From Paulownia fortunei (Eukaryota; Streptophyta; Magnoliopsida; Lamiales; Paulowniaceae), in the NCBI GenBank assembly GCA_019321725.1, contig CM033115.1:868001-932000 (forward strand): a DNA stretch of 64,000 nt, read 5' to 3'. Below, in pieces: positions 12,597 through 34,269 of the stretch. Each line of letters starts with the position of its first letter. Position 1 is the first letter of the stretch. Under the pieces are notes generated by a model, which was not told the DNA's origin, made no database searches, and saw nothing but the letters and a program-made list of their open reading frames with translations. A program made the position numbers and the translations under genes.

Positions 12597-13883
12597 GTGG
12601 AATTTTTGTTAAAATTACGAGCATGTAAAGGAGTCATATTTGGCACACTCGTCGTATTGTTGTTACACTTATACTTGACATAATCGAGTACTTAGCGTAT
12701 TTTTTATGAAATAGTTTTTTAAATATCGAGTGCGTGATGTTATATACATAGTCTTCTAAGCTTCTTCCAGCCTAATTTTTGTTGTGCAAATCTTTAGCAC
12801 TTAGACAAATAATCATGCTGATCTCCCAAAAAGTATGAGTTGGAGGAGTAACCTTGAGTTGAAAGCGCAGAAAAGATGATTTATTCGGATCGACACGAGA
12901 GTCCAATTAAGATTATTGTCCACACATTCAGATAGTGAATATCCAGCAAGATCAATTGGAGAATACTAAAGATTCAATACAGGATTTGTCAAGAAAAATT
13001 GGTAAACTCATCTGATTGTCTCATATTGGAGTTTTAACGTGTCAAAAGAACCCTGTCAGTTTCCATTGTCGCACCAAGAGGTGCCCAAAGATAGCTATTT
13101 ATGCCTAAAGTCATACTATATATATATATATATATTATATGGATTCGGCATATTTTCTTATACTTATCTTTATTACAAAATATAAATATAATAGACAAAA
13201 AATTTACATATACTACAGAGTTAAAACATAAAATACATAGTCACATGCCTACTTTCTTTCATAGTTTTATATTGTAGATTAAAAAAAGGTGCATTAAAAG
13301 GCCTCGGCATCTGGAATATAAACTATATTTTTTTCAAGATCGATCCCACTAATTATATGAGAAAATTAATTATACATTTTGATTAAGATCGTACTCTTTT
13401 ATTATATGAATTTATTCCGATTTTATTCCCATAAAAATTTAATTTTAGGTATGGATGCATATGATGACCTCCTCTATTATCAGATATTCGACCACAGAAG
13501 AAGGATAACACGAATTCGGCTGATATCAAATTTCTCCATAAATTTACTTATTAAGTTTGATTTGAAGTTAAATGTAAATTGAGTATCGAGTAATTTAAAT
13601 TTTGTTTAATAATATTGTAATTTAAAGTTTGGGTAGGTAGGCAACTTGTTTTGAACCAAAATTCGGAGCAACTAGGTTTACTTATGTGCCCTAATAGTAC
13701 ATGCCCCAAGTTAACAGTAAAGACACATGAAACATGACATACTAGCATATATACATGTTGTGCACAATGCATACATACACACACAAACACACACACACAT
13801 TCTTGAGTTTGACCAAAAGATATATGTATATTCATATGTCTTCCTCAAACAACCTCAGCTCCAAGCCCATATTCTCCTTGAGA

Positions 13884-14300
13884 ATGGTGGATAATTCAGA
13901 AGGCAGCCCTTCAACCGACACCAAGGAGCAAGACAGGCTGCTGCCAATAGCCAACGTTGGCAGGATCATGAAGCAGATTCTGCCCCCCAATGCAAAGATC
14001 TCCAAAGAAGCCAAAGAGACTATGCAAGAATGTGTGTCTGAATTCATAGGCTTTGTCACAGGTGAGGCCTCAGAAAAGTGTCGAAAGGAGAGGCGAAAAA
14101 CGGTGAACGGCGACGATGTTTGCTGGGCTCTGGGGACTCTAGGCTTTGATGATTATGCTGGAGCCTTGAAGAGGTACTTAAGTAGATATAGAGAGGTTGA
14201 AGGGGATAGAGTTAATCAGAATAAGTTTAGTACTAGTGAAGAAATGGAGGAGAATTGGTTCTTGTATACAAGTACTAAACCACCAAAGGAATCAGGCTGA
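13884..14300 (+). CDS. NF-YB5: NF-Y transcription factor subunit B (NF-YB5-like)
   Basis: Intronless 138-residue protein. It holds the whole NF-YB histone-fold core: the [18 protein letters not shown]-contact start, then [19 protein letters not shown], then [10 protein letters not shown] and the [18 protein letters not shown] end. NF-YB pairs with NF-YC, recruits NF-YA and binds CCAAT boxes in the nucleus. AKISKE carries Lys where LEC1-type NF-YBs carry Asp, so this is not a LEC1 or L1L embryo regulator. The short N terminus (MVDN, Ser-rich) and missing Gln-rich tails match the NF-YB5 group. The start at 13884 was chosen because MVDN directly precedes the conserved part. An in-frame ATG at 13836 would add 16 residues, and one at 13755 runs through a CA repeat and is unlikely. 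The neighbouring genes are unrelated. Confidence 0.92.
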   Translation: MVDNSEGSPSTDTKEQDRLLPIANVGRIMKQILPPNAKISKEAKETMQECVSEFIGFVTGEASEKCRKERRKTVNGDDVCWALGTLGFDDYAGALKRYLSRYREVEGDRVNQNKFSTSEEMEENWFLYTSTKPPKESG

Positions 14301-14624
14301 AATAAAAAAATCTGATTTTTACATGAAAAATAAGTATTAACATTTTTTTTTTAATCAGGAAGAGGTTAAAACATTGTTACAATTTCTGGGTTTTTTTATT
14401 GGGAAGTTTTTTTTTCTTTTTTTAATTCCATTATAGTTTGATTTGATTTATTTACATGAATCATGAATCTAGTTCTTGAATTGTTCTTGTTGTGTAGAAA
14501 ATAGTAATTAATAATATGAACATATATAGCATATATATGAAATGAAATTTGTTTTCTTAAGTTAAGAACATAATTCTTGAATCTGCAGCAACTGAAAATT
14601 CATTTGGATTGCCTTAAGTTTGAT

Positions 14625-14645
14625 ATATATATATATATATATATA
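14625..14645. repeat. (TA)n microsatellite
   Basis: About ten TA units downstream of the NF-YB gene. Confidence 0.9.
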
Positions 14646-15039
14646 TTTTATTTTCTTGATCTTGATGAAGAATATTCATCGAGTACTGCTTCATCAACTG
14701 ATTTTATGCTTTTAAGGTATTTGCAGCAATTAATGTTCTTATGAAAATCCTTCTTTTTTCCAATCTAGTTTTCTTCCACCACTGCAGTCTCAACCTAAAT
14801 TCAGGCAACAGACCCCTTCTTTTTTTTATTTTTTCATTTTTTTTTTAATGTCTAGCTTTTCACCTCAGGTACAGAAACTAATTCCTCCAGTAGAAAGCTA
14901 TTAATCAGGTAAGTAATTGTCAATTTTTGTAAAAAAAAATAAAAATGGAGCTGAAGTTGTGCTATCTGTTGCTTAAATTCCAGTTTAGAATAACCTCCAT
15001 CTATACTTTTCAAGAATATACATACATACATATAACATA

Positions 15040-15059
15040 TATATATATATATATATATA
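15040..15059. repeat. (TA)n microsatellite
   Basis: About ten TA units, next to a CATA repeat. Confidence 0.9.
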
Positions 15060-16742
15060 GTTTACCTTGAAAGTTAGATAATTGTAATGAATCACATTTT
15101 GCATAATTAGTTAAGGTTTGAGCAATGTTTCATGATTTTTCATAGTTCTTTAATATGGACAGCTCTTACCTAATCTGTTAATTTCTTCCTTGGCTGGGGG
15201 ACAGGCCCTTATAATGGTCCCCAAAATTGACAACAACAAACCTATGTAGCTCCAAATTTAAGTCACTTACCAGGTTCATAGGAAAACAGTTAAAATCCAC
15301 ACACAAAATTTGGTGCATCCACAAATGAAGATGTTGGCCTAAGTTTAAATCTTGTAAATCTTTAATGATTTCTACATATAAATACATCTCTTGAGCTTCA
15401 GGACCACAATTCTTAACAATTAAAGAAATCTACTACCCAAAAAAAAAGGGAAAAAGAAAAAGACCCCAAGAAATCTTCACCATGTTTGACTTCTTCATTT
15501 ATCTATGCACTTGTGAAAAATATTTGGATTTAGGGTTTAACAAGAATCAGCATATTGTAAACTAAGACATGATTCTTCCGAGCTATGTTTGATTCTTGGA
15601 TTTTAGTGAAAAAATAGTAATTTGTTATTTGTTCACATTTTGTTTTAAGTTTTTCTCACCAAAATTCAAGATCCAAACATATCCTTCAAAAGACTTGGAT
15701 AAGAAATACTGCAAAAGTACTTGCCATGCTGCAGAAGATTAGAAGAGTAAGCCTTGAAGATCAATGGCTACTTATGATATATACTTCAGTTGTGTGCTAT
15801 TTCGTGATTTCTTCTAACTGGGAAGGAATTAATTAATATTTTCAGACATAGAATAAAGTGCTCCCAAATATCCTTCTAGTTGGACAAGCATCCTTTGTAT
15901 TCAATTTTTGTCACTTGATTTGTACAATTACAATGGTCTTGTTCTCAAGAAGTCTAATATTCATGAACTCTAACATCATTCAACATCAAATAATCTTATT
16001 GAATGATTTGTCTTCGATATGTTTGTTTTTCTATTTAACTGATGTGAAATTGCTCTAAATTACCAAAATTAATATAAGCTCTTACTTGCATCAGCCACAT
16101 ATTGTTAGAATGTCGGGATTTATGCAATCAAAATTCTCTAATGCTCAAATCAAAACCAAATCAAAGAAAAATAAAAGCAAATAACAAAATATTGTAATAT
16201 GCCAAGAAAAATTGCATACTTGCTAATGAAAATTTAAGAGGTATTTACATATGTTCAAATGAGTTGATGATTTGGTGCGATAGGGTGCATGTACTCTTAC
16301 TACTCACAACCCATTGGATTGACTAGTCTTTATACTTGAGCTTAACACATTATTGGCCGAATCATAAAATATTTTAGACAAATAAGTGGTTTATGATCTA
16401 AATATTTAGTGCTCCAAATTGAGCCAAAGTTTTTACCATGAGAATGATCATCAAGTATTCTGCAGATACACTACAAGAAATTCATAGACAGAAAAATCTG
16501 TCTTTAGATATTATATTTACGTCTATGAACAAAATTTGAGACCGACAATTATGTCAAAATAAACGTGTTAGTAATTAAGGAAGGAAACGCATGTTTTAGT
16601 ACATAATACAATTCATGTGTATATTTTATTTTTTCCATGGTTTAACAATTGTATTACATTTCTTTAGATTATTGCAAGTCTATCTGGTTTTACCATTTTA
16701 AGGTTGTGAAAAATGGCATTTGATCAGTTACCAATATTTAAA

Positions 16743-17006
16743 GGGTGTTTGACTAAGTTTATTTAAAAAATCTTGTTAGTTCCTATATCTTAAGATGTTT
16801 TAAAAGCTTAAAAATGCTAGATTTTATTTTAAAATTAAGTAGTTGAAGTGGTTGGATAAAAATAAAATTATTGAGTTTTTAAAATATTAGTTGATGTAAT
16901 TTCATAATTAAAAATATCAAAATTAAAAGAGTTTGTTAAGATCATATTTTAAAAATAAATTCAAATATCCTTGTTTTTCCAAAACAGCTTTAAGATCCTA
17001 ACACAT
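16743..17006. mobile_element. MITE-like inverted-repeat element, copy B
   Basis: Left end GGGTGTTTGACTAAG and right end CTTTAAGATCCTAACACA are imperfect inverted repeats. The inner segment TTAAGATGTTTTAAAAG is shared with copy A at 8844-9080. No transposase is encoded. The GGTGTTTG ends suggest a hAT-derived MITE. The exact ends are uncertain by several bases. Confidence 0.5.
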
Positions 17007-18289
17007 ATTTTGGCAGCTTATAATTTTTTTAAAAAAAAATTATTGATGTGGATTATTGATGAAGATTGACTCATTCGACTAATTGAATCAGTAAAGGGAC
17101 TCCGCCTGTGACGAGCAATAATAATCCTCCGATTATCAAGTTAGGTTTGTATAAATAATACGAATTCATTGAGTACCAATAATAAGAAAATAAATTTTTC
17201 ATACATATTAATAAGGGATTGATAAAAATAGATTTGAGATTATAATCCTATATGTGGGTGCTAAGCTATTATACTGGACCTATTGGGATAATTTAAATTT
17301 AAATAATTGCTTGGGTCTAGGGAGATAATTATATTTAATTCAACATTTGAGCCTAAATTATTATAAGCCCCCATTATTTACCAAATACATCTTATAAACT
17401 CTTAAATATGTAATAAAATATTTCTTTATGATGTGATTTCATGTAAAAGCAATCAATAATTGCATTGTTGTTTGTTACATATACCAAATACTCTTAACAA
17501 GATGCATTAATTATTTTCTCTATAATTGAATAATAGTCTAAAATTTTATATTTCAATATAAATTAAGCTTATTACTTGGGATTTCTCACAACTTTTTTAT
17601 TTCATTTTCAATAATATAATTTGCCCATAAATTTAGACGTGTCAATCGATATAAAGCTAAGCAAAATAACAATATTCTCATAAATTTTAAATTTATTGGA
17701 CAACAAAGAATACTTTATAAGAAGATAAACACCTTAATACGATTTTATGTGATACAATTCTTTCACTAGTATAGTAATTTATTCTCCAATTTTAAAAACT
17801 TCGAATTACAATAAAATAATTGAAGATAAAATCACACACTAACTTCTTTTTCTAGATTTGAATGATAAATAACTGATTTTTATATTAATATTTGATAATC
17901 TAATCTTTACTTAATTCCTTCACATATAAATATGTTGTGCAAGGATATTGTAATCGAATTAAACTCAAATTTTTTGACGAATTTTATTAGGAGTATGAAA
18001 TTTTGGCGAAGTTTATTTTCAAAATATCCTGAATAATTCTTGAATCACAAATTTAACATATTAACACTATGTTTAATTTTTAAATATTAAAAAAATTATC
18101 ACTTTAAATTTGTATTTAATTATGAAGTTCCAAAACATAACATAAAAAATAGTACCTGAATTCCCAATTTGTTAATATCTCAAGGGCAAAAACATAAGAA
18201 CACAAACTTTTGGGGATCTAAAAAGAATTATAAAAACTACAGTGGAGGATTTGAATAAATATAAGAAGCATGAAAATAGCTGACGAAAC

Positions 18290-18353
18290 AGAGAAGAAAA
18301 GGAAAAAAGACGAGAGAGATTCACATCTCACCAATAGTCTCTCTCCTCTTCAG
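18290..18353 (+). other. CUL1: 5' untranslated exon of CUL1 (approximate)
   Basis: A purine-rich then CT-rich stretch ends with CTTCAG and is followed by a GTATTT donor at 18354. The acceptor ATGGCAG ends at 19380, and the next exon starts in untranslated sequence with a stop at 19385-19387 in frame before the first ATG. A leader intron of about 1 kb is therefore likely. The left bound is estimated. Confidence 0.6.
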
Positions 18354-19435
18354 GTATTTTCTCTCTCTAAACATAAATAAATCGTATATATGTAGGGTTA
18401 TTCCGTGCTTTTTTGTGGGTTTTGTGTGTTTTGGTGACTATATTCGTATATTTACATGCGATGATATTTTCTGCAATCGGTATTGAAATTGTTGCAATTG
18501 ATGTAATTATGGATCCCGATGTAGAGATAATTGTAGCTATTTCCGCTTCAACTTGGGTTTGAGTTGAATTCAAGTAGTTTGATTAGGTTTATGCTTGTTT
18601 AGCTGCGATTCTACTGATTTTTAGGGTTTTGTTGCCCAAATTATTATTTTTTGTGGGTTTTTGCGTGGGTTATTTGGTTGGTTTCTATTTTCTTTCTTTG
18701 TGGATATGTACTGAATTTTATGCGGACGACTATTGGCTGGGTGATATCATCTGAGCCTATGTTGAATTTTAGTTTCTCGATGATTAGTTGAAATAACTGA
18801 GCTTTAACTGAACCTTGCTTAATCATTGTTTTGTTTTTTGCTGGTAATGAGTTACTTTGATTGAGAGTTTTGACTGTAAGGAGGACTTTAAGGAGTTTAT
18901 GATGAGAAATTTTCTTAGGGTCTAGTGTCAATCTTTTTGGTGAAATCTAAGGTTGTGCATATATATCCAGTTTTGCGTTTTCTTTCATTTAGTTTGCTCA
19001 TTCATGTAATGCCACATCAATACTCTCTATTCTTTTCATGATCAGTATGGCATGCCCAGTTGGTTTGCTGATTTGTTTGTTTAAATTTTGACTACTATAT
19101 CTGGTTGTTGTCTTAATGGCTACCGTTTGTGGTGTATGTATTGTTGTTATTAATGAAGTTCTCACTGAGTCAATAATTTATATTTGATGTTGTATTTATT
19201 AGCACAGTTTAATGATCATGAACTGGATTATTATTTGATCCGGTTCGTTTTGCTATTGGCTCATTGTTTATTGCATCTAATACTTTATTACTTTTTAATT
19301 CCTCTTACGTAGTGATTTTAATGATCTTCAGATTGTTGTCTTTCTGTCAGTTAAGTTCACTATTTGTGTGGCAATGGCAGGTTTTGAACTGGAATTAAGT
19401 TGTGGCTCCGTGTTGATTTTGGGCTGGTACAGAAG

Positions 19436-28864
<9,429 letters not shown>

Positions 28865-30430
28865 ATCAAAACCAGCTGGTGATCAAATGTGCAACTCTAT
28901 CACTGCTGCCAGACAGTGTGAAAAGAACGCGGACACCTGTTGATCTCAAACCACTGTAAATGCGGCTGAAGGTTTCCATGACTTTTGTGAGTTTTAGTAG
29001 ATGCAGGGGCTTGAGTATTCTTGTACAATTTGCCATAAAATCAGGTAAGGATCGTTTCGTTGCTATAGATTGGTCCATGTCGAGAAACAGGTGTAATCAA
29101 CAGTTCTGAGCAGCGAAACTAAATCCAGGGCCCTTGCATTTCGTTCCCATGTATCTGGATCCTTGCCCTTATTTTCAGATTGATTGTTCCATGAACTAAA
29201 TGTAAAGTAGTCTCCAGTTTTCTGTTGACTCTTCCTTTTATTTCCTATTACCATAGTTTCAGTAGCATCGGCTGTTGATGCTGTGTGTTATATATGTCGT
29301 ATTTCAGCTTCTGTTTTCAACCGTTCAGCGCTTCCTCCTGTTTTCATCTGATATTACGTAACATTGTATTAACGTTTTTAGCTTGTAGCAAGTCCAAACA
29401 AGAAATAAAGTATCTTCTTCTTTTACAACTCTTGGAGTAGTATTAGTAAACAGAGTGGTATCTTATGATTAAATTTTTCATGGTATGGGTCGACTGAAAT
29501 TGAGTTTGGCTTTTGATTTTTCGTGACATTGTAAATGAATACAACTTTTAGATTTTAAAGTAGTTGGTCTTACCATGAACAAGTAGATGAAATTGATTGT
29601 GTTTCAGTTCATCAAAAAGTACCTTGTTCATAGTACATTGCAAGCACAATGTTTAATCTTCCCAACAAGAGTCAATTCTATGTTTGTTCAATTTTCCATA
29701 ATATTGGAAAAGATAATCTGACTTAGTCAAGTGATACACTAAGTTAGTCATGTGTTAGTGACATAATATTAATCTATTTTGCTGCAGGGATCAACTTAAA
29801 AACCTTTGCATAAGTGTTGGTGCACAATCTTCTTTTTCTTTTCCAAAGGGAAGGAATTACTTTAGATTACAAGGACATGAAGTGAATTTAGTGCTGCGTT
29901 TTCAATCTATTTTTTTATTGTTAAGTTTTAGGAATGAGTATCTTTCAAATGATCATTCGATTCAACTAAGAATTTTTAAAATCAAACAGATAATCATCCG
30001 ATAAAATGACTTCCCAAAATTGTCTTTTGTGTTCGCGAAGTATCATTGTAATCATTAGTTCTTGAAACTGTGCTTAACCATAAAACACTTCTTTGTTTTC
30101 TTATAAACAATCTCTTTTTGGGCATCTATCATAGTTTTAGCAAATCTTGCTTTCTTTATTACATATTAAAGAATGTTGTTCGTGGAGATGTACTTATTCA
30201 AATTTTGATCGGATTAATGACATTGTGAGTAACATAACATTTATTTTTATATTTTTTACTTTTTTTTTTTTTAAAGTGTCTAAAATTTGCTATTGTTCGG
30301 TGCATTACTCCAATTCTTTGACAAAAATATAGTTTTTATTTATATACCACCAACTACCGTAAGTCTTACATCATGGTACCATGGTTAAATAAATATTAGA
30401 ACCGAAAAAATAAATTAACTAACTGGAAGT
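28865..30430. other. CUL1 3' untranslated region and spacer
   Basis: The first 540 bases are the CUL1 3' untranslated region. After that comes AT-rich spacer up to the leader of the FAR1-like gene. No gene is seen. Confidence 0.55.
29404..29409 (+). promoter_or_regulatory. Candidate polyadenylation signal of CUL1
   Basis: AATAAA about 540 bases after the CUL1 stop codon, in a T-rich setting with several TTGT stretches upstream. This fits a plant near-upstream element. The cleavage site cannot be placed. Confidence 0.45.
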
Positions 30431-31376
30431 TTCAGAGTCTTACATTTCCGCCATTCACCTCCTCCGCCCGCCGGACCCTTTTACTCCTCCTCTCGCAGCA
30501 GACGCCTCCCATCTTCTTCCTCCATCATTTACAGCCAAGACCGCCGCCAAATTCACACTCATTTGGCTGCCATTTTCCTCCGACCACCACAGTGGATCAG
30601 GGATCTTACTTTTGGTGACTTTCGAAACCCATTTATCATTGTTGTCTATTCAGATTTTAGTAAAACATGCCTATTTCTTGTCCACGCTCATCTCCTAGTT
30701 TAAAATGCATTCGAAATTTTCATCCTTTTGGTCGAGAGGTTTAATAAAAGCTTCAAGTGGAGTTTAATTAAAGCTCCTTTTAAGTTGCTCTATGAATTGA
30801 AAATGCTAAATTTTTATTTAAAATTGAAGGGTCGTCGTAAAAACTAAGGTTGAATCCTTTCATTTGCAATGATGGTAGTGAAGAAAATTGCTGGGGTTGC
30901 CCCTAAGCCATGTCCAAAGAGACAAAAAATATCCACACCCATACTACCAGAAACAGAGTAAACAAAAAATGGGGAGGAAAAAAAAATCAATGCTTAGTGA
31001 TATATAGAAAAGTTTGAACTTACCAGAATCCGGATTCACCCCATTGAGCCCTTAAATTGATTATTCTTTTTTCTGTTTTGAGGTAAGGAAGTAGTGGCTG
31101 AGGCTCATATATAAAACCCTACTCTCTTTTTTTCATTTTTTTGAGCTTGACTTGGCCTCTCATTATATTCCCAAAAGCACTTTTTTTCTACTTTTGCTTT
31201 CTGATGGTATCTTTATCATAACATTGATAGAGTGGTATCAATGAAGGAAAAAAAGTTTAGAAATCAACACTCTTTGAATTTTTCATCTTGTTCATAGTGT
31301 GTGACAATATATAAGTTTCTATGAAGAGTGTCTCGCTTACAGAAAAATGAATGCAATGTAGGTCATCATTCATATA
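30431..31376 (+). other. Putative leader region of the FAR1-like gene
   Basis: A GC-rich stretch (about 30450-30600, many CCTCC and CCGCC) marks a likely promoter-proximal leader. A small open frame of 30 codons, 30869-30961, starts with two ATGs and reads MMVVKKIAGVAPKPCPKRQK at its start. It could be an upstream open frame or chance. No domain is recognised. Confidence 0.3.
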
Positions 31377-34269
31377 ATGGAAGAAAATCCACACAAGCCG
31401 CGTGAAGCCAATGATATTTCTGATTACCCAGGTTTCTAATTGTTATATTCTGATTTTTTCTGTATTTTAAAATGAAAATTAATTACTGAGTGGGATTTTT
31501 TCAAGTTATCTATTGTTGCTGTTTTGTTAGATTTGGAGGAAAACCATGGTGCAGAAGCTGCAGATTCGTATGGAGAGCAGTTTCCATTTCAAGAATCATC
31601 AACTCCCAAACCTCCAGAGGTACAACCTGTTAGTTCCCTTATAGATGAATTGGAGAGTAGATTGACAGTTGGTCAAGTTATGAAAAGTGTTGAAGATGCA
31701 TATTTACTATATTGTAACTATGCACATGCTAAAGGCTTTAGTGTTAAAAAAGGGGATCAACGTTATTTTCCTTGTAGTAGTGAACTCCAAGCCAAAGATT
31801 TTGAATGTTCTTGTGAAGGTGTTAAACAAGAAAGGCATTCCAATGATAGAATACTAGTCAGTCAAAACTCAATTAGAACTAAATGCAAAGCAAGATTTAA
31901 AGTTGGGAGGGAAAAAGGGGGAGAGTGGAGGGTTACTAGGTTCATGATGGAACATAATCATGAAATGTTTGCAGCTGATCAAATACATTTATTAAGATCT
32001 TCACGTAATATTTCACATGCACAAAAATCGACCTTAGAAGCAATGGTGAATGCTAGAATATCTATTGCCAATGCAGTTTCGTACATGGAAGAGGAAGCAC
32101 ATGGACCACAAAATTCAAACTTTGTTAGAAAATATGCATATGATTACCTTAGTCGCTTAAGAAAGCATACAACGATTGAGAATGGAGATGCTTCTGAATT
32201 AGTCAAACATTTTATAAATAAGTCGAACAAGGAACCCTTTTTTTATTGGGATGTGCAATTGGATGATGATTACAGAGTGATGAACTTTTTCTTCAGGGAC
32301 TATCGAGGTAGGATTGACTATGAAAGTTTTGGTGATGTTCTTTCAATTGATACTACTTACAGAACAAATAGATACAATTTGATATGTACTCCTTTTGTGG
32401 GCATAAATCACCACAGGCAGAATGTGATGTTCTGTTTGGCCTTTATGTCGGATGAAACTGAAGGTTCTTTTGAGTGGTTGTTTAGGACATTTCGTGAGTC
32501 CATGAATGGTAAACAACCTGAAACAATTTTTTCAAATCAATGCCAAGCAATGATGAATGTAATTGAAAGAATATTTCCATGTGCATATCATCGGTTATGT
32601 CAATGGCATATTAACCAAAATACTCCTTCATATTTAGGCAATTTAAATTGTGATTCAAGATTCGAACAATTGTGGAAAAAGTGCTTGTAATATTGTGATT
32701 CTGAAGAAGAATTTGAGGCGACATGGAATAATATGATTGATGAATTTAATCTTAGTGGTCATAATTGGTTGAATGGCATGTATAAGTTGCGGCGTAAATG
32801 TGCCACTGCTTTCAGTAATCACAAATTTACTGCTGGGGATTTGGGTACATGTAGAAGTGAGGACACAAGCTCAATGTTGGAAAAAGTGGGCGACAGCTCA
32901 ATTTCCTTGTACAACTTTGTCCTTAATTATGAAAAAAGGCAAAAAACTTTGCGTGCGAATGAAAAGGCCGAGGACACTCGTTGTCGCCAAGGGAAGCCTC
33001 CAATGATTGTGAAAAATAATCCATTGTTGAACCATGCTGCTGATGTCTACACCATTAACATGTACAACCTATTTGAATTAGAATTAGTTGAATCTTTGAG
33101 CACGGAATTTACTGAACAACCATCATTTGTTGGTCCATTCTTAACTCCATTCAAAGTAAAATCGCATGATCAAAACTCAAAGGTTAGAAAAATGGTGTTC
33201 GATGAGCAAAAAAATGAAATAAAATGTAGTTGTTACAGATTTGAGTCCATGGGTATATTGTGCAAGCATGCTTTGAAAGTCTTAAACTTGGTAAAAGTGC
33301 ATTCCATACCTGAGCATTACATAAAGAAGAGATGGACAAAAAATGCTAGAAATAGGGTGCTTGATGAAGGAAGTGGAAGTGGCCATGTTTCTGAAATTGA
33401 ATTTGTCAATCAATCAATGAGGTTGTTTTATGATCTTGCTATGTGGTGCAAAACTTATGAGGAGACAAGAAATATGTTGACAGAATTTCTCAATGGTGCC
33501 ACCGGGAAAGCAAATGATTGGTTTGAACATTTGAGTTTAAATGATCTAAATGCATGCGATGATTTGATCAGTGATGAGCGTAATGACCTGTCAAATGAAA
33601 TGCTCCTTCGGAAGAGCAAAAAAAAGAATAGGAAAGGGAAAGGCTGAAAGTTCAAGTAAGTTTTGATATATTTTATTACGTAACTAATTCGTAATGTTCA
33701 TCATTATGTCAATTTATTATTTTTCCTATGTTATGTGTCTGGGTGATTTTTAGAGAGGATCGCAAAAGGCACGAAAAGGAAAGGGAAAATCTCTTAAGTG
33801 GCTACAAATGAATGCCCTTCCCAAGAGGCTACTCATGCCCCAATGTCACAAGAAGCAAATAATATGCAACCATCCCCATTCCAGATCGGTTATCCTTTCC
33901 AAGAGGCATCAATTGCCTCTGAATCTAATGCAAACCGACCTCAGTGGTCATATCCAATGTTGTTTGGAACAATGAGTCCTGTGACTCGCGACATGCATCT
34001 AGGGGTAAGTGAAATTCTATTTCATCATATCGATAAAAAAGAATTGAATAGATCTCACATAATGAAGTGTGTTACATGTTGTACTACATAGGCAATTAAT
34101 GGAATTCTCAACATCTATTGAAATTTTGAAAAACATGCATCCAGTGGGGATCCTAATTTGTCAGAATTTGTAGTTGTATTTTTAGTTAAAAACGTCTTTT
34201 ACATTTATTCATCAATTGTGTATCTTTTTGTAGGGACAGGCCAACAATAACTGGAGCCAACCTAATTGA
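31377..34269 (+). pseudogene. FAR1/FHY3-type transposase-derived transcription factor, disrupted
   Basis: Exons 31377-31431 and 31531 onward join in frame (ATG at 31377, donor 31432, acceptor ending 31530). The N-terminal part has a FAR1 DNA-binding zinc region (FECSCEG ... TKCKARF ... HNHEM). Then comes a MULE-transposase domain (DTTYRTNRYN, PFVGINHH, DETEGSFEWLF, HRLCQWHI). The usual TDQD Asp position reads SNQC, so catalysis is lost, as expected of domesticated copies. A TAA at 32688-32690 stops the frame after 404 residues. The same frame then runs open to 33647 and holds the SWIM zinc finger (CSCYRFESMGILCKHAL). Near 33612-33647 the frame appears to shift. A following exon (about 33754-34004, donor GTAAGT) has a TAA at 33795-33797, and a last exon 34234-34269 ends the gene. 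Known members regulate light signalling. This copy is decayed, or makes only the truncated N-terminal protein. Confidence 0.7.

Larger units (their letters stand above)
8582..13835. other. Long intergenic region, no gene recognised
   Basis: About 5.2 kb of AT-rich DNA between the PPR and NF-YB genes. The first few hundred bases are the PPR 3' untranslated region. It contains a small inverted-repeat element near 8844-9080, an AAT repeat at 10023-10052 and TA repeats near 12573-12596 and 13118-13135. An open frame at 11347-11532 has no recognisable similarity. I see no RNA gene. Confidence 0.55.
14301..18289. other. Intergenic region between NF-YB and CUL1
   Basis: AT-rich spacer of about 4 kb. 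It begins with the NF-YB 3' untranslated part and ends with the CUL1 promoter. TA repeats lie at about 14625-14645 and 15040-15059, and a MITE-like element at 16743-17006. No gene is seen. A frame at 15858-16058 has no coding character. Confidence 0.55.

Noticed and set aside
12740..13110. Possible solo LTR-like stretch, less AT-rich than its surroundings
   Set aside because: No TG...CA ends with a 5-bp duplication, no primer-binding site and no polyprotein could be seen.
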